From Phaeosaccion multiseriatum (taxonomy: Eukaryota > Ochrophyta, other classes), in the NCBI GenBank assembly GCA_965112735.1, contig OZ218965.1, positions 1,798,001-1,862,000 of the forward strand: a stretch of DNA of 64,000 nt, in the 5' to 3' direction. Position numbers and translations under genes: made by a program. Under the pieces are notes generated by a model. That model made no database searches. It had not been told where the DNA came from and was given only the letters and a program-made list of their open reading frames with translations. Of this stretch, positions 45,671 to 56,406 are shown in pieces (the stretch's first letter is position 1; every line of letters begins with the position of its first letter).

Positions 45671-46550
45671 ATGCTGCTGCCGCTGGGTCTTGGGGTGCTG
45701 GCGTATTGGGCAAGGAGGGACATATGCAAGACCAAGGGCAGGCTGTTCGTGCTTCTTCTCGTTTGGAATGCCTTCGTCTTCTCCGTTTTCTGCCTCCCTC
45801 TCTTCCTGCCCCTGCTGCTGTTACCACCTTCCCTCCTCCCGCGGCCCCTGTGGAAAGCTTCCAGACGGTTGTACCGGTGGGGGACAGACCTTTTCCAAGG
45901 GCAGTGGACTGCCTTTGTCGTCGCCATGACAGAAGGCGTCATGGGCGTGAAAGTCTCTGTACACGTGATGGACACGGCCCTCGGACCTACCACCAACAGC
46001 TGCCTACTGCCCTTTAACGAAAGCATGATCCTGATAAGCAACCACCATTGCCGGACGGATTGGCTCTTTCTCTGGTGCCTGCTTCTCCGCAGTGGCGGCG
46101 TGCAGCAGCTGGCGACCCTCCGCGTGGTGCTTAAAGCTGCCCTAAAGGCGATGCCTTTCCTGGGCTGGGCAATGCAGTCCTTTCTCTACATCTTCCTGGC
46201 CCGAGATCAGGGCGGAGGCGACATCCCGTGGATGAGGGAGGTGCTGTCCTATATTACGAGGTTCGGCCTCAAGTCGAGTGTGCTCCTGTTTCCGGAGGGG
46301 ACGGACCTGTCTCCCTCCAATGTGCTCAAGAGCCACAAGTATGCCGAGGAGAAGAGTCTGTCGCCGCTGCACCACGTACTGCATCCCAAGGTCAAGGGCT
46401 TCGCGGAGGTGGTGGAGGGCATGGCGGGCGGCGTCGACGCAGTCTACGACGTCACTCTCGCTTATGAGTACCATGAGGATGAGGAGGAGGAGGACGGACG
46501 GAGGGAGGGAGGGGGTGATAAAAAGGGCAAGAAGCAGAAGCAGAAGCTGA

Positions 46551-46581
<31 letters not shown>

Positions 46582-47149
46582 GAGTAAGGAGAAGAAGAAG
46601 GACCTACGCATCTCCGAGACGGACCTCTTGGCTGGTCGCTTTCCTCGGCACGTTCACTTTCTTGTGAAGCGGTTCAGCAGCTCCAGACTGGTGTCTTCCT
46701 CGCGCGAGGAGCTGGAGGGGTGGTGTCAGGCCATGTTTTACGAGAAGGAGGCCGAACTCGCCTATTTCAAGGCTCACGGCTGCTGGAAAGGGGCTTGTGG
46801 CAGTGCTGGTGATGGGGGAGAATCCAAGACCGGCGGGAGGGGTGATGGTTGTGGTGGTGGTGGAGGAGGAGGAGGCAGAGGCAGCAAGGTCTGCAAAGAG
46901 TACGAGAGCCCGGTCAGCGTAAAGCTGGCCTGCTGCGGGGCCGTAGCCTTCTACACCTACGTGTCGCTCGTTACAGTGCTCGGGGTCGTGGCGTTTCCCT
47001 GGTGCCGCTGGTACGCCTTGGCCTCGCTTTGTGTGCTTGTTCTTGTAACCGCAGCAGGGGGCCTGGACCGACTCGAGGTGTTCATGTCTCCCTCCGCAAC
47101 AGAAGAGGAAGCCATGGAAGCAGCGGCGAAGGACAAGAAGAGGCGGTAG
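45671..47149 (+). CDS. Lysophospholipid acyltransferase (PlsC/LPLAT family, LCLAT1-like)
   Basis: Single exon, 492 aa. N-terminal hydrophobic segments (about 5-60) anchor the protein in a membrane, probably the ER. Acyltransferase motif I is NHHCRTDW (about 123-130), with the His and Asp of the HX4D catalytic pair. FLGWAMQ (about 162) and LFPEGTDLSPSN (motif III, about 206) match LCLAT1/AGPAT proteins. HVHFLVKRF is a downstream family landmark, and two hydrophobic helices lie near the C-terminus (about 420-470). The enzyme should transfer an acyl chain from acyl-CoA to a lysophospholipid. Two low-complexity inserts, Lys/Gln-rich (about 275-310) and Gly-rich (about 380-410), lengthen it beyond the usual 370-420 aa. 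A further 5' exon cannot be excluded. Confidence 0.88.
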
Positions 47150-47840
47150 AGGAGCGGCTGCTGCTGCAGTGCTGCTGCAGAGGGCGTGGCGTCCTTGACA
47201 TCTTGATGAATCAAAGGTGCAGCAGCAGAGCCCTTTCGTGGCTCTCAGTGTCCTCCCTACCCCGTTTGTATGTATGTAGTTCATGGCTCAGAGAAAAAAA
47301 AAGGAAAGCCATTTTGCAAGTCATGTCAATCTCTTACTCCTTTTCCAAAGTTGATTACTGTACGTACCCTTGCCTCAAGCAACACCCTTAAGACTCAATG
47401 CCCCCCCCTCCTTATGAAGCTAAATTCATCTTCCAACTACGGAGTGCACGAGAGGAGCGGCTTGTTTCTTGGGTGATTCCCTATAAGTCAATAAATCCCT
47501 CCAGGCCAGTCCCCCCTCCCTAACTAACATAACATAAGCTACACCCCCCTTTCCCATCGCTAGCACTACTAAGCTCCCCAAGCAAACTAAAGAAACATCC
47601 CACAAGAAGGGCCACCAAGCAAGGCCCGGAGCCCCTCTTCTACACAGCTCCACCAGCAAACAAAACCCTAGCTGCTGTCTTCCGAATCGAAGAAACCCCT
47701 CTCAAGCCTTCCTTCCCTCTCAGCTCCTATGCGCATGCCACCTCCCCTCCACAACGCCCCTCACAAGGCGCGTCGATCTCTCTCGTGCTCCAGGCCCAGC
47801 ACCAAAGCCCGTCCGCTACCATCCACTCTAGCTAGGCCTC
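47150..47840. other. Convergent intergenic region, nothing recognised
   Basis: AT-richer than the genes on either side, with C-rich blocks; no open frame with family resemblance. Confidence 0.5.
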
Positions 47841-49697
47841 CTACTCCTCCTCCCAGGCGCTGTCGAGGCGGGCCACAAAGTCCGTCCCCCAGGGCCCGTC
47901 CACGACGTAGTCCTCGTCCTTGGAGGAGGACAGGATGAGGTTCCTGTCCCTGTCGAGGGAATGCCCAGAGCTGTCGCGTTTCAGGATCTGAGTCTCTCCC
48001 ATGACCCCGCTCCAGCGCTCCACGCCGATGTCATTGGGCTTGTGGATGAAGCCAACGTCAAGTACATGGGCGTACCAGCGCTCAATCTCCTGGCGGTAGT
48101 CCACCTGGAAGGAGTACGTGTCGGTGAAGATGTAAACGCTCGCCCACGACCCGGGCTCCGTGAAGAGATTCCTCTTGACGCGCTTGTCTGCGATCCACTC
48201 TTCACAAAGGGTCCTATCCTCGGCCCTGTGCAGGCGAGACTCCACAGCCAGCAGCGCCGCAAGGTCGTCATCCATTGCCATCTCCGAGAGACGGCGATCG
48301 AGAGTGGAGGCTTTGAGCCTCTCCTCCTCGTTGAGCTCTTCCATCATGTGGATGTCGCGCTTGACCTGACAGGGGCCGTACGCGTTAAAGGCCATGACCG
48401 TGCCGCCGTTGGCCATGCGGTAGAGCCCCGGCTTGACAATGTGCTTGTCCTCGATGGTGACTCCCAGAGAGCCGTAGCCCAGGATTTGCTCGGCACGGGG
48501 TGTGAGCTCCTCCCCCTGGATGTAGTCTGGGTTGAACTTCTCCACGTCTATGACCTCCACCAGCACTCTCGACGACGCAGCCATGCCCGCCCCTCCTAGG
48601 AGAGCGGTCTTGTCATCCCCGTCCAGAGGGGGGGGGAAGGTAAAGGCCAAGGCGGTGGCGTATGTCTGTGTGCGTGCGTGCGGTTGTGTGTTTGCAAAGG
48701 AAAGGTGATGAGGGGTTCATGAGTCAAAGGGGGGCAAGCCAAGGAGTCTGGCTAATGGAAGAGAGAGAAAAGACCGACAAGTCAAGCGCGAGACCGTCAC
48801 CGAGCGAAAAGAGGAGCGAGTGAGGCAGTATGGTGACCGGCCAGTACTTGACCAGGGTGGCACTGGTATAGGGTGCCATCCACATCACCAGGCAAGGCAA
48901 GAGGGTACACGCAGGACTTATACGAAGCACCATGCAAGGAGCCCTCTCCACCGTATCAGTGACTGTCTCGGGAGCTCAGGTGCTCAGATTCGACGACGAG
49001 TCCCCCCAATAACGCCGCATCTCTTCACTCACCGGCTGAGCGCCGTTCTCGCAGGAGGGGAAGACGGACAGCCTCCAGTTCAACTGCAAGTGCCTCTCCG
49101 CCAAGGCAGCGTACCAAGCGTTGTGGGCTCCCTTGAAGAGGAAGATTTGCTGCTTGAAGCCGAAAACCATCGGGTCTCCTTCCATCTGGCCATCCTCGTC
49201 TGAAAGCAAGCACCACCACATCCAAATATGTAAGGAATGAGTGAGAGAGAAAGTAAGATGTAAGGAAGACTCAATAGGCAAGAGCAGGGGCGGCTCTCCA
49301 CAACGGGGCCGAGGGCAGGGGAGCCAGCAAGTAATAGCTAAGAGATTTGTTAAAAGGGTCCGAGGTGCTCGCAGTGCGATGAAAAGTAGCAGATATCAAG
49401 CGGGACAGCAGACAAGGAGGGGGCGAGCACAAGGACGGGCCCATGGAAGCGAGAATCTTCCATGGGTTGCACCAAGACCCCCTTGCGCTATTCAGCACTT
49501 TCTCTGCAGGAACATGAACGGATCGTCCTCACCGCATACGGTAACGTTCGGAGGGCTTCGCTCGTGCCGAAGAGTCGCACGAGTTGAGCAGACAGGGGGG
49601 AGGGGGGTTGCGGAGCGAAACAAACCAGACAGAGAGAATAAACGTGAGCTTCCTTGCTTGAAGGGGCGAGTGAAGGAGTACGGTACAGCGCGCAATG

Positions 49698-49749
<52 letters not shown>

Positions 49750-52700
49750 TTGTATGGGCGAGACCAGCAAGGGAGGAAATGACCATCAAGGGATGACCGT
49801 GCCGAGCACGCGCACACTGTATCGAGCTTTGCTTCGGCTTGATGACTTACCACCCGACTCCAGTGCAGCACGCTGTTCCTGTCGTTGTCTCAACCTGAGA
49901 ATACGCAATTCGACAAAAGTAGCTACAACAGTGAGGACAGGAGCTCGATGCAGGCATCACCTTCCCGCAACAAATTGCACAGTCCCCTAAGTCAAATGAC
50001 ACCCGTTACTGGACTCTTTACACCCTCACCCCCTCCTCGCGCACGCACCGTAAGGGGAGACGTAAGAAAGGAAATAACCCCGGTGGCGTCGCAGGAGTCG
50101 GCCACATCACACGTGGCCCGGGAGTTCCCGTACAGCTCAACACTCTGCAGAGGTGACGGATGGGTGCAGCGAGGCCAGAAAAGGCAAGAGGAGGGAGGGT
50201 CGCGGGGGTGGGAAATACACCAGTTAGACTCCTCATTCTAGTGTCCCTCCGGTCGTGCCTTCGATCGCCTCCCGCATGCCCACTTTCATTCCATGTCAGC
50301 CAGCCACATCTTGGCAAGCAAATGCAGCTCATCTCAGCCAGCATCCGTAGCAGGTGCTTTGCGCGTGAGGATCAAAATATGCACAAAGGTTGCGGTAAGC
50401 TGCGCTGAGCGGCGAGCGAGCTTCACAGGTTGACTTGCTTAGCCCCCCCCCCCCCCCCTTGTTTCATTGAAAAGCAACGACTTACTCCGCAAGCACCAGA
50501 AACGCTGCACGTCAGCTCCGCCATGCAGCCCATATCTTCTTCCTGTGGTACCGCTGGGGATCCCTGTGAGAGGCAAACATACGCGCCCTGGTGGTGGCAA
50601 CGAAGTCGAGACAAAGCCGCCGTGCATTGTATGAACACAGATAAGGAGAGGCAAAGCACGCAGGCAGGCAATCATGAGCGGGGGGGAGGATGCATGAGGC
50701 AGACTCCGTCACTCCGAGGCCGGATCAGCCAGCAGGCGTGCAAAAAGTCCAAGCATAGATGCGTTGGCTTGCGCAGACAAGAGCCACAACAAGTCTGTTC
50801 ATGGGAACAAGGGGCAGCACGCGTGTTGAGATGCGGTGCAGCTCGGCCGGTTGTGGGCTTGCCATGAGGAAAATAAGGAAGCAAGTCACAAATTCACAGC
50901 AAATAAGCCTCTGGGAGAAGGGGGGGAAGGGCACCACCAGTGATGAGTCTCAGGCGGCAACAGATGGAAAAGGATGCCAGCAGGAGGGTGCGGCGGTGCT
51001 GCTGTGCATGTACAGTCAGCCAGAAGAGGAGAGCGACACTTACAGGGCACGATATAGCAGTTTCGCAGGTAGCACTTGAGGTGCCGAGGAAGGATGCTCT
51101 CTGCGATGTACGGGGTGGTGCGATGCATGCAGAGGGCGGTAGGGGGATGAGTTCAAGGCCAATCACACCGGAAAGTAAAAGTAGCTAAGAGAAATGAGGA
51201 AAAAAATGAAGAACGTAAGCAACTAGTGGTGGTGGTGGTGGAGGAGGAGGGAGCGGGGGGCCACACACAAGTCGAGCAACAACAGCACCTCCACCTACTC
51301 GTCTCCCCCCAAACCCCTCCCCCTGAGACAAGAAGCAAAGAAGCCTCCGGAAGAAAGGGAGGAAGGGCACCGGCAGTGACGAGTCTCAGGCGGCAACACA
51401 TGGAAAAGGAGGCCAGCAGGAGGGTACGGCGGTGCTTGCTACTGTACATGTAAAGTGCAGAAGAGAGCGACACTTACAAGGCAAGCCCCCCCCCCACTGC
51501 AGGTAGCCTTTGAGTCGCCGAGAAAGGATGCTCGCTGCGATGTACGGGGTGGTGCGATGCGTGTAGAGGGCGGTAGGGGGGTGAGTTCAAGGCCAATCAG
51601 CCCACACCGGAAAGTAAGAGAAATGAGGAAAAAAATGAAGAACGTAAGCAACTAGTGTGGTGGTTGAGGGAGCGGGGGGGCCACACACAAGTCGAGCAAC
51701 AACAGCACCTCCATCTACTCGTCTCCCCCCAAACCCCTCCCCCTGAGACAAGAAGCAAAGAAGCCTCCGGAAGAAAGGGAGGAAGGGCACCGGCAGTGAC
51801 GAGTCTCAGGCGGTGGGAGAGATGGATAACAACACGCCAGCTGCTAGGAGGATGCCGCGGTTCACGTCACTGACTCACCAAACATGCGTCGACTTCGTGG
51901 CACTCCACCCGGTCGCAGTTCTGCAAGGCGAGCAAAGAGCAGCAAGCAATACAGATGGAATGTTCGAAAGTCACGAACCAAGCAACGCCCACGCAAAATG
52001 CACTTCGGGGTACTACAGCACACTGGCAGGTAGGCGAGTGGTGACAGTCAGACCAAGCGATGGGCTGACAATGAACCCGCTCCGCACGACACCACCTGCG
52101 CCGAAGCCAACCACGCTTCACTGTTCACCAAGCACCAGGCTTCGTTCACAACAAGTCAAGCTCTACGTACATTAAAGATGGCGTGCTGATACAGCCACAC
52201 GAGCGAGGGTAGAGAGAGCCCCAGGCATGTAACGGCAGAAACAATTGGCACCACAAGCCGTCGCCGAAGAGCAGCAGTCCAAGCGGGGAGGTGCAACAGG
52301 CAGGTACAGGTAGCAGCAACGACAGAGCCAAGGGGACGAGGTAGCGGGAGGGGGGTGGGAAAGAGCAGGTCACGGGAGCACAGACAATCGAAGTTCTCCT
52401 TCGAAGCAACAAGCACATTCTACAGGGCATGGGCGCTGCGAAAGGATGCAAACTGCGATGTGCAGGGGAAGAGCACATGGGTGGTGCGATGCATGTATGG
52501 GCAGGGGGGGGAGTGAGTTCAAGGCCAATCAGCCCACACCGGAAAGTAAGAGAAGTGAGGAAGCCTTCAGCTAGGCTACTAGCTAGGCTAGCCGACAACA
52601 AGTGAAGAATGCAAGCAACTAGGGTAGAAGGAGGGAACGGGACAGCCCACACACGAGTCGAGCAAGTACAAGCAACATGTTGGGGGGGGGGGCAGAGTTG

Positions 52701-55654
52701 TTAGGGCTAATCTATTTTACTCGTCTCCCCATCCCCTCGAGATCCAAGAAGTGGCCAGCCAGCAGAAGTGCTCTTTGGATGGGGCGAGCTGGAGAGGGCT
52801 TCACGTCACCGACTCACCGAACATGCGACGTCTTCGTGGCACTCCACCCGGTCGCAGTTCTGCAAGGCGAGCAAAGAGCAGCAAGCAATACAGATGGAAT
52901 GGTCGAAAGTCACGAACCGAGCAACGCCCACGCAAAATACACTTCGGGGTACTACAGCACACTGGCAGGCAGGCGAGTGGTGACAGTCAGACCAAGCGAT
53001 GGGCTGACAATGAACCCGCCCCGCACGACACCACCTGCGCCGAAGCCAACCACGCTTCACTGTTCACCAAGCACCAGGCTTCGTTCACAACAAGTCAAGC
53101 TCTACGTACATTAAAGTTGGCGCCCTGATACAGCCACACGAGCGAGGGTAGAGAGGCCCCCAGGCATGTAACGGCAGAAACAATTGGCACCACAAGCCAT
53201 CGCCGAAGAGCAGCAGTCCAAGCGGGAAGGTGCAACAGGCAGGTACAGGTAGCAACGACAGAGTCAAGGGGACGAGGTAGCGGGAGGGGGGTGGGAAAGA
53301 GCAGGTCACGGGAGCACAGACAATCGAAGTTCTCCTTCGAAGCAACAAGCACATTCTACAGGGCATGGGCGCTGCGAAAGGATGCAAACTGCGATGTGCA
53401 GGGGAAGAGCACATGGGTGGTGCGATGCATGTATGGGCAGGGGGGGGAGTGAGTTCAAGGCCAATCAGCCCACACCGGAAAGTAAGAGAAGTGAGGAAGC
53501 CTTCAGCTAGGCTAGCCGACAACAAGTGAAGAATGCAAGCAACTAGGGGTGGCTGATCGAGGGAACGGGACAGCCCACACACGAATCGAGTAAATACAAG
53601 CAACATCTCGTGGGGGGCGGGCAGAGTTGTTTGGGCTAATCCATTTCTCACTCCCCCTCATTCCCTCCTCGAGATCCAAGAACTGGCCAGCCAGCAGTAG
53701 TGCTCTTTGGATGGGCGAGCTGGAAAGGGCTTCACGTCACCGACTCACCAGACACGCATGATAGTTGCAAAGCACCACGTCGCAGTTCTGCAAGGCGGGC
53801 AAAGAGCAGCAAGCAATACAGATGGAATGCTCGAAAGTCATGTACCAAGCAACGCCCACGCAAATGCACTTCTGGGTACTACAGCACACTGGCAGGCAGG
53901 CGAGTGGTGACAGTCAGACCAAGCGATGGACTGACAATGAACCCGCTCCGCACAACACCACCTGCGCCGAAGCCAACCACGCGTCACTGTTCATCAAGCA
54001 CCAGGGTTCGTTCACAACAAGTCAAGCTCTACGTACATTAAAGTTGGTGTACTGATACAGCCACACGAGCGAGGGTAGAGAGAGCCCCAGGCATGTAACG
54101 GCAGAAACAATTGGCACCACAAGCCATCGCCGAAGAGCAGCAGTCCAAGCGGGGAGGTGCAACAGGCAGGTACAGGTAGCAGCAACGACAAAGCCAAGGG
54201 GAGGAGGTAGCGGGAGGGGGGTGGGAAAGAGCAGGTCACGGGAGCACAGACAATCGAAGTTCTCCTTCGAAGCAACAAGCACATTCTACAGGGCATGGGC
54301 GCTGCGAAAGGATGCAAACTGCGATGTGCAGGGGAAGAGCACATGGGGTGGTGCGATGCATGTATGGGCAGGGGGGGGAGTGAGTTCAAGGCCAATCAGC
54401 CCACACCGGAAAGTAAGAGAAGTGAGGAAGCCTTCAGCTAGGCTAGCCGACAACAAGTGAAGAATGCAAGCAACTAGTAGGGGTGGCTGAAGGAGGGAAC
54501 GGGACAGCCCACACACGAGTCGAGCAAGTACAAGCAACATGTGGGGGGGGGGGGCAGAGTTGTTAGGGCTAATCTATTTTACTCGTCTCCCCATCCCCTC
54601 GAGATCCAAGAACTGGCCAGCCAGCAGTAGTGCTCTTTGCATGGGGTGAAGTGGAAAGGGCTTCACGTCACCGACTCACCGAACACGCGTCAAAGGAGCA
54701 CTCCACGCTGCAGTCCTGCAAGGCGAGCAAAGAGCAGCAAGTAATACGGATGAAATGACCGAGAGTCATGAACCAAGCAACGCCCACGCCAAGGCACTTC
54801 GGGGTACTACAGCACACTTCACAGTCAGACCAAGCGATGGGCTGACAATGAACCCGCTCCGCACGACACCACCTGCGCCGAAGCCAACCACCCGTCACTG
54901 TTCACCAAGCACCAGGGTTCGTTCACAACAAGTCAAGCTCTACGTACATTAAAGTTGGCGTACTGACACAGCCACACGAGCGAGGGTACAGAGGCCCCCA
55001 GGCATGTAACGGCAGAAACAATTGGCACCACAAGCCATCGCCGAAGAGCAGCAGTCCAAGCCGGGAGGTGCAACAGGCAGGTACAGGTAGCAACGACAGA
55101 GCCAAGGGGACGAGGTAGCAGGAGGGGGGGGGGGGCAAGAGCAGCCACACGTGAGAGGAGGTCACGGGGAGCACAGACAATCGAAGTTCTCCTTCGAAGC
55201 AGCATGCACATTCTACAGGGCATGGGCGCTGCGGAAGGATGCAAACTGCGATGTGCAGGGGAAGAGCACATGGGGTGGTGCGATGCATGTATGGGCAGGG
55301 GGGGGAGTGAGTTCAAGGCCAATCAGCCCACACCGGAAAGTAAGAGAAGTGAGGAAGCCTTCAGCTAGGCTACTAGCTAGGCTAGCCGACAACAAGTGAA
55401 GAATGCAAGCAACTAGGGGTGGCTGAAGGAGGGAACGGGACAGCCCACACACGAGTCGAGCAAGTACAAGCAACATGTTGGGGGGGGGGGCAGAGTTGTT
55501 AGGGCTAATCTATTTTACTCGTCTCCCCATCCCCTCGAGATCCAAGAACTGGCCAGCCAGCAGTAGTGCTCTTTGGATGGGGCGAGCTGGAAAGGGCTTC
55601 ACGTCACCGACTCACATCACACGCGTCTGGGGTGTAGCACTCCACGAGGCAGTC
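47841..55654 (-). CDS. Modular secreted-type protein: Cys mini-modules plus root-cap/D-like C-terminal domain (5' end missing)
   Basis: Minus-strand exons supported by phase and splice sites: 55654-55616, 54715-54680, 53787-53749, 52859-52818, 51920-51879, 51534-51478, 51100-51044, 50542-50486, 50144-50079, 49894-49851, 49555-49533, 49199-49033, and a last exon ending at 47841 (start near 48613). The first nine are all multiples of three and read as Cys modules such as NCDRVECHEVDACL, DCSVECSFDACS and RASFLGDSKATCSGGGACL. Then PPNVTVCDEDGQMEGDPMVF leads into a DP..FGF..Q.F.F.G....WY domain, with NLHxN-like HLQLNWRL, and a C-terminal GVMGETQ and GPWGTDF. This layout is familiar from large extracellular proteins of algae related to the plant root-cap domain. 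One or more exons between 48613 and 49033 are not resolved. The 5' end lies upstream of, or was cut off by, the gypsy insertion at 56173. Confidence 0.6.
49698..49745. repeat. CA dinucleotide repeat
   Basis: (CA)n of about 47 bp in an intron of the modular secreted-type gene. Confidence 0.93.
50885..51815. repeat. Nested tandem repeats carrying 57-nt Cys exons
   Basis: A unit with GAAGGGCACC, GACGAGTCTCAGGCGGCAAC, a 57-nt exon and GTACGGGGTGGTGCGATGC occurs around 50930-51170 and 51360-51600, and a partial copy runs to about 51815. The two 57-nt exons (51100-51044 and 51534-51478) are alike in their first half and different in their second half. Confidence 0.8.
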
Positions 55655-56172
55655 CTGCAAGGCGAGCAAAGAGCGGCAAGCAACACGGATGGAATGCTCG
55701 AAAGTCACGAACCAAGCAACGCCCAGGCAAAATGCACTTCGGGGTACTACAGCACACTGGCAGGCAGGCGAGTGGTGACAGTCAGACCAAGCGATGGGCT
55801 GACAATGAACCCGCCCCGCACAACACCACCCACGCCTAAGCCAACCACGCGTCACTGTTCATCAAGCACCAGGCTTCGTTCACAACAAGTCAAGCTCTAC
55901 GTACATTAAAGTTGGCGTACTGACACAGCCACACGAGCGAGGGTACAGAGGCCCCCAGGCATGTAACGGCAGAAACAATTGGCACCACAAGCCATCGCCG
56001 AAGAGCAGCAGTCCGAGCGGGGGGGGGGAGGTGCAACAGGCAGGTACAGGTAGCAACGACAGAGTCAAGGGGACGAGGTAGCGGGAGGGGGGTGGGAAAG
56101 AGCAGCCACACGTGAGAGGAGGTCACGGGAGCACAGACAATCGAAGTTCTCCTTCGAAGCAACAAGCACATT
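51815..56172. repeat. Tandem array of five ~0.9-kb units, each with one Cys mini-exon
   Basis: Units start near 51815 (partial), 52740, 53680, 54600 and 55540. Each carries the plus-strand landmarks CTTCACGTCACCGACTCAC, CTGCAAGGCGAGCAAAGAGC, GGGTACTACAGCACAC, CAAGTCAAGCTCTACGTACA and TTCTCCTTCGAAGCA. Non-exon sequence is nearly identical between units, while the 36-42-nt exon between donor GTGAGT and acceptor TTGCAG or CTGCAG differs in sequence and length. The last unit is interrupted by the gypsy LTR at 56173. Confidence 0.9.
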
Positions 56173-56368
56173 TGTCGAAACTACCGACAGCTAGCCTCAA
56201 AGCCAAGCTAGAGCAGAGCAGAAGCTGAAGCAAGCACCCGGAAGCCAGCCCACACGCAGGCTGCGCTTCCTTTCTTTTATTACTGATTTACCGTCTAGTT
56301 GGCCCGTTTTCCGGCCGTTACACTACTGATTGGGTCCCCAAGGGACCCCAACTAGGCCACTTCTAACA
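56173..56368 (-). repeat. 3' LTR of the gypsy element
   Basis: 196 bp with TGTTAGAAG at its start and GTTTCGACA at its end (minus strand), the expected TG...CA termini. It contains an internal palindrome GGGGTCCCTTGGGGACCC and an AATAAAAG polyadenylation-like signal. Confidence 0.88.
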
Positions 56369-56406
56369 TCCCCCTCACTACACCCCCGCCTCTTCCGCCA
56401 GCTCCC

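Noticed and set aside
52400-55240. A second exon per unit reading RPCPVECACC after a TTTCGCAG acceptor
   Set aside because: Cys spacing is suggestive, but no good donor keeps phase and the sequence is invariant between units; left unassigned.
52156-56171. Repeated frames of about 86-93 codons in each 0.9-kb unit (starting MLVASKENF)
   Set aside because: They do not show coding constraint distinct from surrounding intron sequence and lack consistent splice sites; only the Cys mini-exons behave as coding.
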